Position numbers and translations under genes: made by a program. 64,000 bases of DNA from assembly GCF_042665155.1 (NCBI RefSeq), contig NZ_JBHTCG010000041.1, positions 1-64,000 on the forward strand, read 5' to 3'. This document shows, one piece after another, positions 51,666 to 60,728 of this stretch. The notes under the pieces were generated by a model. That model ran no database searches. It saw only the letters and a list, made by a program, of their open reading frames with translations, and was not told the origin of the DNA. Numbering within the stretch: the stretch's first letter is position 1; each line of letters opens with the position of its first letter. Source of the DNA: Sphaerisporangium rhizosphaerae (lineage in GTDB: Bacteria > Actinomycetota > Actinomycetes > Streptosporangiales > Streptosporangiaceae).

Positions 51666-52598
51666 ATGCGACTCGGCGTTCTCGACATCGGCTCGAACAC
51701 GGTGCACCTGCTGGTGGTGGACGCCCACAGGGGCGCGCAGCCGCTGCCCGCCTACTCGCACAAGGTCGAGTTGCGGCTGGCCGAGCACCTGCACGACGGC
51801 GACGTCCTGTCCCCCGAGGGTGAGCGCGAGCTGCGCCGCTTCGTCGAGGACTCGCTGCGCATCGCCGAGGACAAGGGGGTGGAGGACATCATGGCCTTCG
51901 CCACCTCGGCCGTGCGGGAGGCCGCCAACGGCGAGGAGGTCCTGGACCGCCTGCGGGCCGCCACCGAGATCGACGTGCAGGTGCTGTCCGGGCAGGACGA
52001 GGCGCGGCTGACGTTCCTGGCGGTGCGGCGCTGGTTCGGCTGGTCCTCCGGGCGGCTGCTGGTCCTGGACATCGGCGGCGGCTCCCTGGAGATCGCCTCC
52101 GGCATGGAGGAGGAGCCCGACGTGGCGATCTCGCTCCCGCTGGGCGCCGGGCGGATGACCCGCCAGTGGTTCACCGGCGCCCCGCCCCCCGCCGAGGAGG
52201 TGCGTGGCATGCGCCGGCAGGTGCGCGCGCAGATCGGCAGGGTGGTGGGCGATGTGGTGAAGTACGGGCACGCCGACCACGCGGTCGCCACGTCCAAGAC
52301 CTTCAAGCAGCTCGCGCGCATCGCCGGCGCCGCGCCCTCCAGCGAGGGGTCCTATGTGAAGCGGGTGCTGCGCCAGGATGACCTCTCCCACTGGACCGGG
52401 CGCCTGGCCACGATGGACAACGCCCAGCGGGCCGGCCTGCCGGGCGTCTCCGCCGGTCGCGCCCCGCAACTGCTCGCCGGGGCGATCGTGGCCGACGCGA
52501 CGATGGACCTGTTCGAGGTCCCCGAGGTGGAGATCTGCCCGTGGGCCCTGCGCGAAGGGGTGATCCTGCGCCGCCTGGACACCATGCCCGGCGCCTGA
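51666..52598 (+). CDS. exopolyphosphatase/pppGpp phosphohydrolase (Ppx/GppA family)
   Basis: The 310-residue product opens with the sugar-kinase-like fold motif RLGVLDIGSNTVHLLVVDA and continues with AFATSAVREAAN, SGQDEARLTF and VLDIGGGSLEIA, the family's phosphate and metal-binding blocks. It hydrolyses polyphosphate or pppGpp. It lacks the long C-terminal domain of E. coli Ppx, as usual in actinobacteria. Confidence 0.93.
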   Translation: MRLGVLDIGSNTVHLLVVDAHRGAQPLPAYSHKVELRLAEHLHDGDVLSPEGERELRRFVEDSLRIAEDKGVEDIMAFATSAVREAANGEEVLDRLRAATEIDVQVLSGQDEARLTFLAVRRWFGWSSGRLLVLDIGGGSLEIASGMEEEPDVAISLPLGAGRMTRQWFTGAPPPAEEVRGMRRQVRAQIGRVVGDVVKYGHADHAVATSKTFKQLARIAGAAPSSEGSYVKRVLRQDDLSHWTGRLATMDNAQRAGLPGVSAGRAPQLLAGAIVADATMDLFEVPEVEICPWALREGVILRRLDTMPGA

Positions 52599-52635
52599 GG
52601 TCCGCGATCACGGCCGCCGGGGTCACCGTGCCCGG

Positions 52636-52664
52636 CCGTGTGCGCGATCGCTCCGCGCACACGG
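52636..52664 (+). terminator. hairpin terminator after ppx-like gene
   Basis: A perfect 11-bp stem CCGTGTGCGCG/CGCGCACACGG with a 7-nt loop lies 37 bp after the stop codon. Confidence 0.8.
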
Positions 52665-52757
52665 GAGAATCGATACGTCCACCTGCGTGATGAAACGTGT
52701 GACCATGCCCGTCCCGGGCACGGTGTCCACCGCGGCGGCACAAAAGGAGGAACGGCG

Positions 52758-53360
52758 ATGATGGCGCTCATCGGAGCGGTCTACACGCTGCTGGTCGTCC
52801 TGGCGCTGATGGGACTCGCTCTGGTGCTGATCGCCGTGATGGGGCTGATCTCGCTGGCGCTGCTCGCCTCGACCACCAGCCCCGAGCCCGAACTGGGCGC
52901 CGACGGCCGCCCGGTCCCCCGCACCCCGGCCGCCGCCCCCGAGCCGTCCGAGACCCCCGAGCCGTCCAAGGCTCCCCGCCCGTCCGACACCCCTGCGCCC
53001 TCCGAGGCTCCCACGCCGTCCGACGCCGCTCCCAGGCCGTCGAAGGCTTCTGGGCCGTCCAAGGCTCCCCGGCCCTCCGCGATTACTGAGCCGTCCGAGG
53101 CTCCGAGGCCGGCCAAGGCCCCTGAGCCGCCCGCCCGCGGTCCGGTGCCCGGCGTCCCCGGGCGCGGCGCCGGGGGAGGGGGGACGACGCCGGACGCCGG
53201 AGCCGGCAGGACGGGGCGGGAGGGCGGGCAGCGGCTGTTGTGGCCGTTCGGGATGCCCCGGCCGGGATGGGTGCCGCACGGAGTGGCCTACGCGCGCGAC
53301 GCATGGCTTTATCCGCTCCGTCGCTACGGCGAAACCGCTCAAAAGCTGATAGGACGGTAG
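52758..53360 (+). CDS. membrane-anchored protein with PS/PA-rich repeats
   Basis: The ATG at 52758 follows AAAAGGAGG. The 200-residue product has an N-terminal hydrophobic segment of about 40 residues, then a low-complexity domain with about ten (S/P)-x-(A/T)-P repeats such as PSETPEPSKAPRPSD, then a short C-terminal part ending in ARDAWLYPLRRYGETAQKL. The repeat region resembles a disordered, possibly surface-exposed spacer. No function was recognised. Confidence 0.7.
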   Translation: MMALIGAVYTLLVVLALMGLALVLIAVMGLISLALLASTTSPEPELGADGRPVPRTPAAAPEPSETPEPSKAPRPSDTPAPSEAPTPSDAAPRPSKASGPSKAPRPSAITEPSEAPRPAKAPEPPARGPVPGVPGRGAGGGGTTPDAGAGRTGREGGQRLLWPFGMPRPGWVPHGVAYARDAWLYPLRRYGETAQKLIGR

Positions 53361-53387
53361 TCGCGCTAGATCATCTGGAGGATCGCC

Positions 53388-54506
53388 ATGCGGACAAGAC
53401 CCCCATTCCGCGCCGACCATGTCGGCAGCCTGCTCCGTCCCGCCGCCCTGCTGGAGGCGCGCGAGGCCTTCGCCGCCGGCGCCATCCCCGCCGAGCGGCT
53501 CAGAGAGGTCGAGGACGAGGCGATCCGCGAGGTGGTGCGGGCCCAGGAGGAGGTGGGCCTGCGCTCGGCGACCGACGGCGAGTTCCGCCGGGCGTCCTGG
53601 CACATGGACTTCATCTACCGGCTCGGCGGCATCGGCCAGGCCGCCGACGAGCGCATCAACGTGCAGTTCCGCAACGAGCAGGGGGTCATCGAGTTCGCCC
53701 CCGCCGCGCTGCGCGTCCACGACCGGGTGCGCCTGGACGAGACGATCTTCGGCGACGACTTCGCGTTCCTGCGCCAGCAGGCGACCACGGCCACCCCCAA
53801 GCTGACCATCCCCTCGCCCAACATGGTCCACTACCGCGGCGGGCGCGCCTCCGTCGACCCGGCGGTGTACGGCGACATGGAGGCGTTCTGGAGCGACCTC
53901 AGCGCCGCCTACGCCGAGGAGGTCCGCCGGCTGGCCGCGCTCGGCTGCACCTACCTGCAGTTCGACGACACCAGCCTCGCCTACCTCAACGACCCCTCGC
54001 AGCGCGCCGAGATCGCCGAGCGCGGGGACGACGCCGAGCACCTGCATTTGCGGTACATCAAGCAGATCAACGACGCCCTCGCCGGCAAGCCCGAAGGGCT
54101 GTCGGTCACCACGCACATGTGCCGCGGCAACTTCCGCTCCTCGTGGGTGGCCTCGGGCGGCTACGACTTCGTGGCCGAGGCCCTGTTCGGCGAGCTGGCC
54201 GTGGACGGCTTCTTCCTGGAGTTCGACGACGAGCGCTCGGGCGGGTTCGAGCCGCTGCGGTTCGTGCCCAAGGGCAAGGCGGTGGTCCTCGGCCTGGTCA
54301 CCACCAAGCGCGGCGCGCTGGAGTCGAAGGACGACCTGAAGCGGCGGGTCGAGGAGGCGGCCAAGTACATCGACGCCGACCAGCTCTGCCTGTCGCCGCA
54401 GTGCGGGTTCTCCTCGACGGTGGAGGGCAACTCCCTGACCAGGGAGGAGCAGTTCGCCAAGCTCCGCCTGATCGTGGAGACCGCCGAGGAGATCTGGGGC
54501 TCCTGA
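53388..54506 (+). CDS. MetE-like methyltransferase (cobalamin-independent methionine synthase, short form)
   Basis: The 372-residue product starts at ATG 53388 after a GGAGG site. It carries the C-terminal MetE catalytic domain alone: PFRADHVGSLLRP, ATDGEFRRASW, FDDTSLAYLND, TTHMCRGNFRSSW with zinc-type His and Cys, and LCLSPQCGFSS with another zinc-type Cys. Short YxjG/YxjH-type proteins of this kind transfer methyl groups to homocysteine-like thiols. The methyl donor cannot be read from sequence. Confidence 0.9.
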   Translation: MRTRPPFRADHVGSLLRPAALLEAREAFAAGAIPAERLREVEDEAIREVVRAQEEVGLRSATDGEFRRASWHMDFIYRLGGIGQAADERINVQFRNEQGVIEFAPAALRVHDRVRLDETIFGDDFAFLRQQATTATPKLTIPSPNMVHYRGGRASVDPAVYGDMEAFWSDLSAAYAEEVRRLAALGCTYLQFDDTSLAYLNDPSQRAEIAERGDDAEHLHLRYIKQINDALAGKPEGLSVTTHMCRGNFRSSWVASGGYDFVAEALFGELAVDGFFLEFDDERSGGFEPLRFVPKGKAVVLGLVTTKRGALESKDDLKRRVEEAAKYIDADQLCLSPQCGFSSTVEGNSLTREEQFAKLRLIVETAEEIWGS

Positions 54507-54526
54507 CCGCCCCGGCGGCCGCGAAC

Positions 54527-54553
54527 GGCCGGCGCCCGCGACGGACGCCGGCC
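54527..54553. terminator. hairpin terminator between convergent genes
   Basis: Arms GGCCGGCG and CGCCGGCC close an 11-nt loop after the MetE-like stop and before the convergent SDR gene end. Confidence 0.65.
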
Positions 54554-54638
54554 GCGTCTCCCACCGCCTGGTCCGCCGCGTGTGCCGGCCGCCCGCGTCG
54601 GCGGCCCGCGTCGGCCGCCCGCCGGGACGGCGGGGAGG

Positions 54639-55445
54639 TCACAGCTCCTTGAGGAAGCCGCCGTCCACCGCGAAGTCGGCGCCGGTGGTGCTCGCCGAGC
54701 GCGGGGAGGCCAGCAGCGCCACCATGTCGGCGACCTCCCGCGGCTCGACGAGCCGGCCGGTGACCAGCTTCATCATCTGCGGCGCGACGGTGTCCATCAC
54801 GGTGTCGCGGTCGGTGCCGGCCTGCGCGGCGATGATGTCGGCCGCGCCGCCCTCCTCGGTCCACCACGCGGTGCGCACCGGCCCGGGGGAGACGGTGTTC
54901 ACCCGGACGCCCCGCGGGCCGTACTCCTCCGACAACGCCTTGGTCAGCGTGTTGAGCCCCGCCTTGGCCGCGTTGTAGTCCACGTTCATCGGCGCCGGCT
55001 GGCGGGCGCCGCCGGAGGAGACGGTGACGATCGCGCCGCCGCCCCGGGCGACCAGATGCGGGATCGCCGCCCGGATGGCCCTGACCGCCGCGAACAGGTT
55101 GAACTCGAACATCTCCCGCCAGTCGGCGTCGGTCGGCCCCTCGAAGGAGAAGCGCGGCAGGCGGGCGCCGGGGGGCGGGCCGCCGGCGTTGTTGACCAGG
55201 ATGTCCAGTCCGCCGAACCGTTCGACGGCATGGGCGACCACCTGCGCGGGAGCGCCGGGGTCCATCAGGTCGGCCGCGACGTGCGCGAGGCGGGGCCCGG
55301 CCAGCTCCTCCAGCTCCGGGCCGCTCTTGCGGGAGGCGGCCACGACGCGGGCCCCCTCCTCCAGCAGGACGCGGACGACCGCCAGGCCGATCCCCTTGGA
55401 GGCGCCGGTGACGACGGCGACCTTGCCGGAAAGCTGCAGATCCAC
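54639..55445 (-). CDS. short-chain dehydrogenase/reductase
   Basis: The GTG at 55445 gives 268 residues. The cofactor motif VAVVTGASKGIGLAVVRVL, NNAGG, the catalytic Ser in VTVSSGGARQ and YNAAK are present, as in classical SDR enzymes. It is a single gene with a GAAGGGAA ribosome site. The substrate is unknown. Confidence 0.92.
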   Translation of the reverse strand: MDLQLSGKVAVVTGASKGIGLAVVRVLLEEGARVVAASRKSGPELEELAGPRLAHVAADLMDPGAPAQVVAHAVERFGGLDILVNNAGGPPPGARLPRFSFEGPTDADWREMFEFNLFAAVRAIRAAIPHLVARGGGAIVTVSSGGARQPAPMNVDYNAAKAGLNTLTKALSEEYGPRGVRVNTVSPGPVRTAWWTEEGGAADIIAAQAGTDRDTVMDTVAPQMMKLVTGRLVEPREVADMVALLASPRSASTTGADFAVDGGFLKEL

Positions 55446-55620
55446 GATGAGATTCCCTTCGTCGGTGTGACGCCCACGAAGGTAGTTCGAACGCCCGTGC
55501 GAGGACCGGCGGCGATCGGCCCTGTCATGCGAGCGGCTTCCGGACCTCGCGTTCGCGCCGGAGGCGGCGGGCGCCGGCGCGCCGCCCGCCCACGCAGGGC
55601 CGCCCATTCACGCAGGGCCG

Positions 55621-56928
55621 TCAGCGGAGCGGGGCCGCCTCCACCCGGTGCTTCGACAGGTGGGCGAGCACGGCCTGGTTGGCCTCCCAGCCGTCGGGGA
55701 ACTTCACCGGCACGTTGAGCTGCACCGTCTCGGCGGAGGGATGGGCGTCCAGCAGTTCGGGGATGCCCGCGCGGGCGACGACGACGCACGCGTGCCGGTG
55801 CCGCGAGGTCAGCACGCACAGCCGTCCGGACTCCAGGTGGAAGGCGGTGGCGTCCCTGCGTCCCGACAGCGGGTGCAGGATGATCGTGACGTCGTACTCG
55901 CGGCCCTGCAGCCGGTTGGCGGTGTCCACGGTGACGCCCTCGGGCAGGCCCGCCGCCTGGATCGCCGCCACCTGGTCGCGGTGGGCGGCGCCGACGGCGA
56001 CCCGGTCGGGGGTCACCGGCCGCTCGCCGCGCTCGGAGAAGGCGACCGGCGCGCGTTGCAGCAGCCGGGTGGCCAGCACGGCCACCGCCTGGACGGCCTC
56101 GGCGTCGGTGCGCACCGTGTGCCGGCTCGGCAGCTCGTACAGCGCCCACCCCGACCGCGCCGCCTCCTCCAGAGCGTGGTCGTAGGCGGTGCGCATGCCG
56201 TCGGCGGTGTACGCCAGCCGCCGTTCGCCGGGCGCGGTGCCCGCCCGGAATCCGGTGAACGGGTAGAACGCCTCCGACACCACCGGCGCCGCCGAGGCGG
56301 GCAGCCGCCAGGACACCGGCAGCCGGTGCACCGGCAGGTCCGGGTTGTGCCGCAGCAGCACCGCCACCGCGCTCTGCAACGGGTCCCAGGACAGCCCGGC
56401 CCAGCGCTCGCCGTCCACGACCGAGAACGGGTCGAGCTGGCCGGGGTCGCCGACGAACAGCGCCCGCTCGAACAGCCCGGCGACGCGCAGCAGCTTGTCC
56501 GAGCGCATCTGGTAGGCCTCGTCCACGATCGCCCACGGCCAGGTGCGCCCGCCCGCCCAGGCCCACTTGTCCGCCGTGGCGACCACGACGGCCGGGTCGC
56601 CGAGGTCGGGCAGTTTCGTGCCGATGGCCGCCTTGCCCTCGACGCGCCGCGGCACGGCGTAGTCGGCGGCGGACAATCGGCCGACCGACAGGCCCGGGTG
56701 CTCCTCGGCCAGCCGGACGATCAGGTCGTCCACCTGCTCGTTGGTCTGCGCGACGATCATCAGGGGGTCGCCGGTGGCGGCCAGGTGGCCCGCCGCGCGC
56801 ACCACCAGGGTGGACTTGCCCGCGCCGGGCGGGGAGTCGACGACCACGCCGCGATGCCGGGGCAGATCGGCCAGGACCGCGTCCACGACCTGCGCGGCCT
56901 CCTGCGCGGGCGGCTTCGCCGTGCTCAT
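55621..56928 (-). CDS. SF1-type DNA/RNA helicase (AAA domain)
   Basis: The 435-residue product has the helicase motifs in order: Walker A DSPPGAGKST, Walker B AIVDEAYQM, the SF1 motif VGDPGQLDPF, NRLQGREYDVTIIL (motif V) and VLTSRHRHACVV (motif VI). It resembles UvrD/Dna2-type AAA_11/AAA_12 enzymes, and is short, without a nuclease domain. The ATG at 56928 overlaps the upstream stop (ATGA), so it is coupled to the other operon genes. Confidence 0.85.
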   Translation of the reverse strand: MSTAKPPAQEAAQVVDAVLADLPRHRGVVVDSPPGAGKSTLVVRAAGHLAATGDPLMIVAQTNEQVDDLIVRLAEEHPGLSVGRLSAADYAVPRRVEGKAAIGTKLPDLGDPAVVVATADKWAWAGGRTWPWAIVDEAYQMRSDKLLRVAGLFERALFVGDPGQLDPFSVVDGERWAGLSWDPLQSAVAVLLRHNPDLPVHRLPVSWRLPASAAPVVSEAFYPFTGFRAGTAPGERRLAYTADGMRTAYDHALEEAARSGWALYELPSRHTVRTDAEAVQAVAVLATRLLQRAPVAFSERGERPVTPDRVAVGAAHRDQVAAIQAAGLPEGVTVDTANRLQGREYDVTIILHPLSGRRDATAFHLESGRLCVLTSRHRHACVVVARAGIPELLDAHPSAETVQLNVPVKFPDGWEANQAVLAHLSKHRVEAAPLR

Positions 56929-58397
56929 GACCATTCCTCGTCGGGTTCCTCATCGGAGGGCGGCTCGTACTCGGGCGGGGGACCGCCGTGCGTCCACGGG
57001 GTCTCCTCGGGCGGGGGCAGGGCGGCGGGCGGCTGGAAGTCGTCCAGGAGGGCGGCGTAGCACACCCGCTCGCCGGCGCCGGGCACCGCGCCGGGCGTCG
57101 CGGCCATGCCCCGCCCCATCCCCTTGACGATCTTCAGCGTGACGTGCTCGCCGTCGATCGCGACCAGCTCGGCCTGCTGGCCGCGCCGTTCGGGCGTGCC
57201 GAGCCGCGTGCCGGGGGCCAGGCGCACCGGGTCGGTGGTGCGCACGGTGACCAGCGGCCGGAGCTTGCGCCCCCGCCCCTCCCCCTCGGTGCGCTCAGGG
57301 TCGGCGTGGGCGACCGTGCCGGTGAACGCCTCGCCGGTCAGCCGGTACCCCGCCATGACCAGCGGGTCGTCGTAGGCGCGCTGGGCGTCGTAGGAGGCCT
57401 GGGCCCGCTCCATGCGGGCCAGCCGCGAGGCGGCGCCGACGGCCCCGTCGCGTCTGGGCTGCGGCGGGGCGCCCTCGGCGAGCTGGGCGGCGAAGGAGGT
57501 GAACGCCGCCCGGTCGGCCTCCCAGCGGCCCGCGCAGCCCGGCCCCGCGGGCAGCGCCGCGAGCAGGCCGACGGCCCGCCACATCAGCCGCCAGGTCGGC
57601 TCGAGCTGGGAGCGCACCGCCTCGCGCACCCGGGCCTCGGCGTGCTCGGTGCGGGTCTCCTCGTAGGCGCGGATGGCCGGAGCGAGCACCTCGGCGTCGA
57701 AGCCGGGGTCGCTGGCGGGGCCCGCGGGCGGCCAGATCAGCGGGTCCTCCGCCTGCCTGGCGGCGGCCGCGCCGGTCATGCCGGGCGGCGGGTCGATCCA
57801 GCCGATCAGCGAGGCGAGGTTGGCGTCCTCCAAGGCGCTCTGCCCGGTCGCCCAGTGCAGCGACAGCGCCTCGGTGGCCGCCGGCATCAGCGACGAGCCG
57901 GGGTGGCGGCCGCGCTGGGCCAGGAAGGTGAGCCACCGTCCGAGCAGCGGCACCGACGCGTGGACGGCGTAGGGCCCCTCGGCGCGGCGGAAGCGGGTCG
58001 AGCGGCCGAGCAACTGCACGAACGCCGCCGCGCCCCGGTTGGGGACGATGAGCTGCGGGGCGTCGACGCACCGCTCGTAGGGCTCGGCGCCGCGCCGCTC
58101 CACCGTCTCGGTGTCCTTCTGCAGGCTCTCGATGTAGGGGAGCAGGAGTTCGGCCAGCTCGGCGGCGAAGGCGAACCGCAGGTCGCGGTCGCGCGGCTGC
58201 GGCACCACCAGCAGCCGCGGGTGGGCGGGGTCGGTGCCGGCCATCGCGGCCAGCGGCGCCGCCGCCTCGCCCGCCAGCCGCAGCGGGATGAGCACCATGG
58301 GACGCTCGGACAGGTGGACGTGGCGCACGGTGGCCAGCCGCTGCGCCGTCCCGTCGCGCAGCGCCCGCAGCCGTGCCAGGGCCGCCAGCGTGCTCAC
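56925..58397 (-). CDS. unknown protein of the nuclease-helicase operon (490 aa)
   Basis: The GTG at 58397 gives 490 residues. The N-terminal 250 residues look like a nuclease- or helicase-accessory fold with RHVHLSERPMVLIPLRLAGEA and PNRGAAAFVQLLGRSTR. Residues 370-440 resemble a small beta-domain with VTVRTTDPVRLAPGTRLG and AELVAIDGEHVTLKIVKGM. The end is Pro/Glu-rich. I recognised no named family. Its place between nuclease and helicase, with tight overlap, argues for a joint role in DNA processing. Confidence 0.7.
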   Translation of the reverse strand: MSTLAALARLRALRDGTAQRLATVRHVHLSERPMVLIPLRLAGEAAAPLAAMAGTDPAHPRLLVVPQPRDRDLRFAFAAELAELLLPYIESLQKDTETVERRGAEPYERCVDAPQLIVPNRGAAAFVQLLGRSTRFRRAEGPYAVHASVPLLGRWLTFLAQRGRHPGSSLMPAATEALSLHWATGQSALEDANLASLIGWIDPPPGMTGAAAARQAEDPLIWPPAGPASDPGFDAEVLAPAIRAYEETRTEHAEARVREAVRSQLEPTWRLMWRAVGLLAALPAGPGCAGRWEADRAAFTSFAAQLAEGAPPQPRRDGAVGAASRLARMERAQASYDAQRAYDDPLVMAGYRLTGEAFTGTVAHADPERTEGEGRGRKLRPLVTVRTTDPVRLAPGTRLGTPERRGQQAELVAIDGEHVTLKIVKGMGRGMAATPGAVPGAGERVCYAALLDDFQPPAALPPPEETPWTHGGPPPEYEPPSDEEPDEEWS

Positions 58398-58446
58398 CGG
58401 GACTCCGCCCGGCCGGTCACCGAGCCGCCCTTGGGAGCGGGGATGC

Positions 58447-59556
58447 TCACGAGACCTCCGCGTAGATGCGGTCGGCCAGCCGGAGCAGGCGGGCGATCTC
58501 CTCCTGGCCCTCGCCCGGTGGGAGCGAGCCGTCGGCCAGGCCGAGCGCCTCCGGCACGGTGGCGACCCCGCCGAGCGCGTCGCGCACCTGCCGCCCGAGC
58601 AGGTCGGTGGACCCCTCGGCCGTGGCCTCGTCCCGGCAGAACAGGCACAGGTCGCAGGTGGACAGGCAGTCGGGCGCGTACCGGGCGCCGACGCCGCGCA
58701 CCGCCTCGCGCAGCTCCGCCACCGGGCGGGTGGGCGCCCCGTCGGCGTCGCGCGCGAGGTCGAAGGTCAGCCCGGGCGGCAGCGCGTCCACGATGCTCCC
58801 GACGCGGGTCATGCGGGCGAGCTGGCGGCGCAGCACGGCGAGCTGTCGGCGGACGTCCACCAGCGTCGCGGACGGCCGGTTGGCGAAGTTCTCCGGGCAC
58901 ACCAGGACGACCTCGTGCGACACCCGGCCGGGGTCGTGGCCGAGCTCCTGGAGCATGTTCCTCAGCGCGAGCACGTACACCGCGGCCTGGCGGGCGGCCG
59001 CCGCGACCTTGTCCGGCTCGGCCTGCCCGTCGACGACCGCGAAGGACTTGATCTCGATGATGTGGAACCGGCCGCCGAGCTGGAAGGCCACCACGTCCGG
59101 CTCCAGGTAGGCGCTCTGCCCGGCGATCTCCAGCCGCAGCAGCGGGTGGTCGTACAGGGTGCCGGCGTCGTCGCGGTCGCGCGCCGCCCGGTCGAGCAGG
59201 CCGCGGGTGTGGGAGTGGCGCAGGTGCGCGGAGGGGTTGCCGCCGACGTCGCCGAGGTCGGTGTAGGCGGCCTGCGCGATGGGCAGGCCGAGCAGTTCGC
59301 GCAGCATCCTCAGCAGTTCGGCGCAGCCGCTCTCTTTGACCAGCGCCTCGAACGCGTTGCCCCGGGTGATGGCGAACGGCGACTGGCCGAAGGGCGCGGG
59401 GAAGCCGAGATGGGTCGCCGTCGCGTCCTTGTCGATGCCCGCGGCGTCCAGCACGGCGCGGCGCGCGCACCCGGGGTTGGCCGCCAGCGCGGCGATGGCC
59501 CGCGCGTCGTGGGGACGCGGCGGCACCGGGCCGCGCAGCCTGTCGAGTGGATCCAC
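58447..59556 (-). CDS. PD-(D/E)XK nuclease with C-terminal cysteine (Fe-S type) motif
   Basis: The product has EPDVVAFQLGGRFHIIEIKSFAVV, the D...ExK core of PD-(D/E)XK nucleases (RecB/Cas4 type), and near the C-terminus PDCLSTCDLCLFC, a four-cysteine cluster as in Fe-S Cas4/AddB-like nucleases. RecB/Cas4 enzymes degrade or trim DNA ends. GTG 59556 follows AAGAGAGG; the GTG at 59577 overlapping the previous stop is the alternative. The start is therefore uncertain by seven codons. Confidence 0.8.
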   Translation of the reverse strand: MDPLDRLRGPVPPRPHDARAIAALAANPGCARRAVLDAAGIDKDATATHLGFPAPFGQSPFAITRGNAFEALVKESGCAELLRMLRELLGLPIAQAAYTDLGDVGGNPSAHLRHSHTRGLLDRAARDRDDAGTLYDHPLLRLEIAGQSAYLEPDVVAFQLGGRFHIIEIKSFAVVDGQAEPDKVAAAARQAAVYVLALRNMLQELGHDPGRVSHEVVLVCPENFANRPSATLVDVRRQLAVLRRQLARMTRVGSIVDALPPGLTFDLARDADGAPTRPVAELREAVRGVGARYAPDCLSTCDLCLFCRDEATAEGSTDLLGRQVRDALGGVATVPEALGLADGSLPPGEGQEEIARLLRLADRIYAEVS

Positions 59557-59573
59557 CTCACGCCTCTCTTTCC

Positions 59574-60419
59574 TCACGCCGTGGCCACCCGCAACGTCGC
59601 GCCTCCGAACAGCCGCTCGGCGTCGGCGAGCCGCTCGCGGGCCCGGCCGGCGATCTCGGCGCGCGCGGCGGCGTCCGCGGCCGCGTGCACCTCCAGCTCG
59701 GCGCGGGCCGCCCGGACGACGTCGGCCGGCTCGGGCCCGTCGAAGCCCTCCCCGAACGGGCCCGCGGGCGTCAGGACGTCCACCGGCGGCAGGCCCCGCG
59801 TACGCGGCCCGCCGCCGGCGCCGGGGATGTTGTGCGCCAGCCGCGCCAGCAGACGCCGGGCGCCCGGCGGGGCGTGCCCGCCGGCGCCGGCGCTCCGCTC
59901 GACATGCTCGGCCACCCGGATCGCCGTGGTCAGGAAGTCCACGCGCGGGCTCAGCGGGCCGATCACCCGCCGCTCGAGCGGCCAGGTGCTGACCGCGAGC
60001 AGCCCCCGGGAGGCCGACAGCCGGTCGGTGAGCGCGGCGCACAGGTAGTACGGCCGGGTGAACGGCGCGCCCCGGAATGAGCGCTCCTCGTCGCGGCGCA
60101 GGCTCGTGAGCTGGGAGCCGCGGAGCGAGCCGGCGCGCAGCGCGGTGTGCACGGCGACGACCACCCGGGCCGCGGCGGGCACGCCGAGCAGGGTGAGCGC
60201 CTGGTGGACCTGCTCGCGGATGGGCAGCAGCGAGCCGGGGGCCGGTTCGCCGCCGGGCGCCTCGTCGTCGGCCAGGGCCTGGTCCCAGGCCTGCTCGGCC
60301 CGGCGCAGCTCGGCGCGCAGCGATCTGGCCAGGACGTTCTCGCGGGCGCGCACGGCCCGCCTGATCTCGCGGCGCAGCGCGTCGATGCGCCGCTCGAGAT
60401 CGTCCAGCCTTTCACTCAC
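59574..60419 (-). CDS. coiled-coil protein, first gene of the nuclease-helicase operon
   Basis: The GTG at 60419 gives 281 residues. Residues 1-65 form an Arg-rich coiled coil (RLDDLERRIDALRREIRRAV), and the rest is helical, with a TSLRRDEERSFRGAPFTRPYYL block and a C-terminal Ala/Glu/Arg-rich coil. No domain was recognised. The frame could start earlier, but the added residues are not gene-like. A perfect palindrome lies 21 bp upstream of the start. Confidence 0.7.
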   Translation of the reverse strand: MSERLDDLERRIDALRREIRRAVRARENVLARSLRAELRRAEQAWDQALADDEAPGGEPAPGSLLPIREQVHQALTLLGVPAAARVVVAVHTALRAGSLRGSQLTSLRRDEERSFRGAPFTRPYYLCAALTDRLSASRGLLAVSTWPLERRVIGPLSPRVDFLTTAIRVAEHVERSAGAGGHAPPGARRLLARLAHNIPGAGGGPRTRGLPPVDVLTPAGPFGEGFDGPEPADVVRAARAELEVHAAADAAARAEIAGRARERLADAERLFGGATLRVATA

Positions 60420-60439
60420 GCCCGGAGCGTACCAGTGGT

Positions 60440-60457
60440 TCCCTGGAGTTCCAGGGA
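60440..60457. promoter_or_regulatory. perfect inverted repeat at the promoter of the nuclease-helicase operon
   Basis: TCCCTGGA-GT-TCCAGGGA pairs perfectly (8-bp arms, 2-bp centre), 21 bp upstream of the operon's first start. It may be an operator. Confidence 0.6.
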
Positions 60458-60587
60458 TTTCCCGCATTCACCCGTGACCGGCGTGGCGTGAGCGGTCACC
60501 GGCCTCGCGGTCGGCGAAGCGGTGACCGGGTTCGCACCCCGCGCCGCGATGGCGCTCCCGCCGGCCGCTGCCCGTGCCCGCGATGTC

Positions 60588-60630
60588 CCTGCCCGATGTC
60601 CTGCCCGATGTGCCTGCCCGATGTGCCTGT
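60588..60630. repeat. tandem 12- to 13-bp repeats
   Basis: Three units CCTGCCCGATGTG (the first one base shorter) plus a partial fourth run into the terminator hairpin. The spacer from 60420 to 60728 holds no gene. Confidence 0.85.
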
Positions 60631-60658
60631 CGCGGCCGGAGTCCGGCCGCGACAGGCA
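60624..60658 (-). terminator. strong hairpin terminator of the kinase gene
   Basis: A perfect 16-bp stem (60624-60639 with 60643-60658) closes an AGT loop, 71 nt after the kinase stop codon, upstream of the nuclease-helicase operon. Confidence 0.9.
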
Positions 60659-60728
60659 TGGTGAGCCGAGTCCGTGCCCGGCTGCGGACCGCGCCGGGGA
60701 GCGCCGAGGAAGCGCGGCGGGCACGGGC

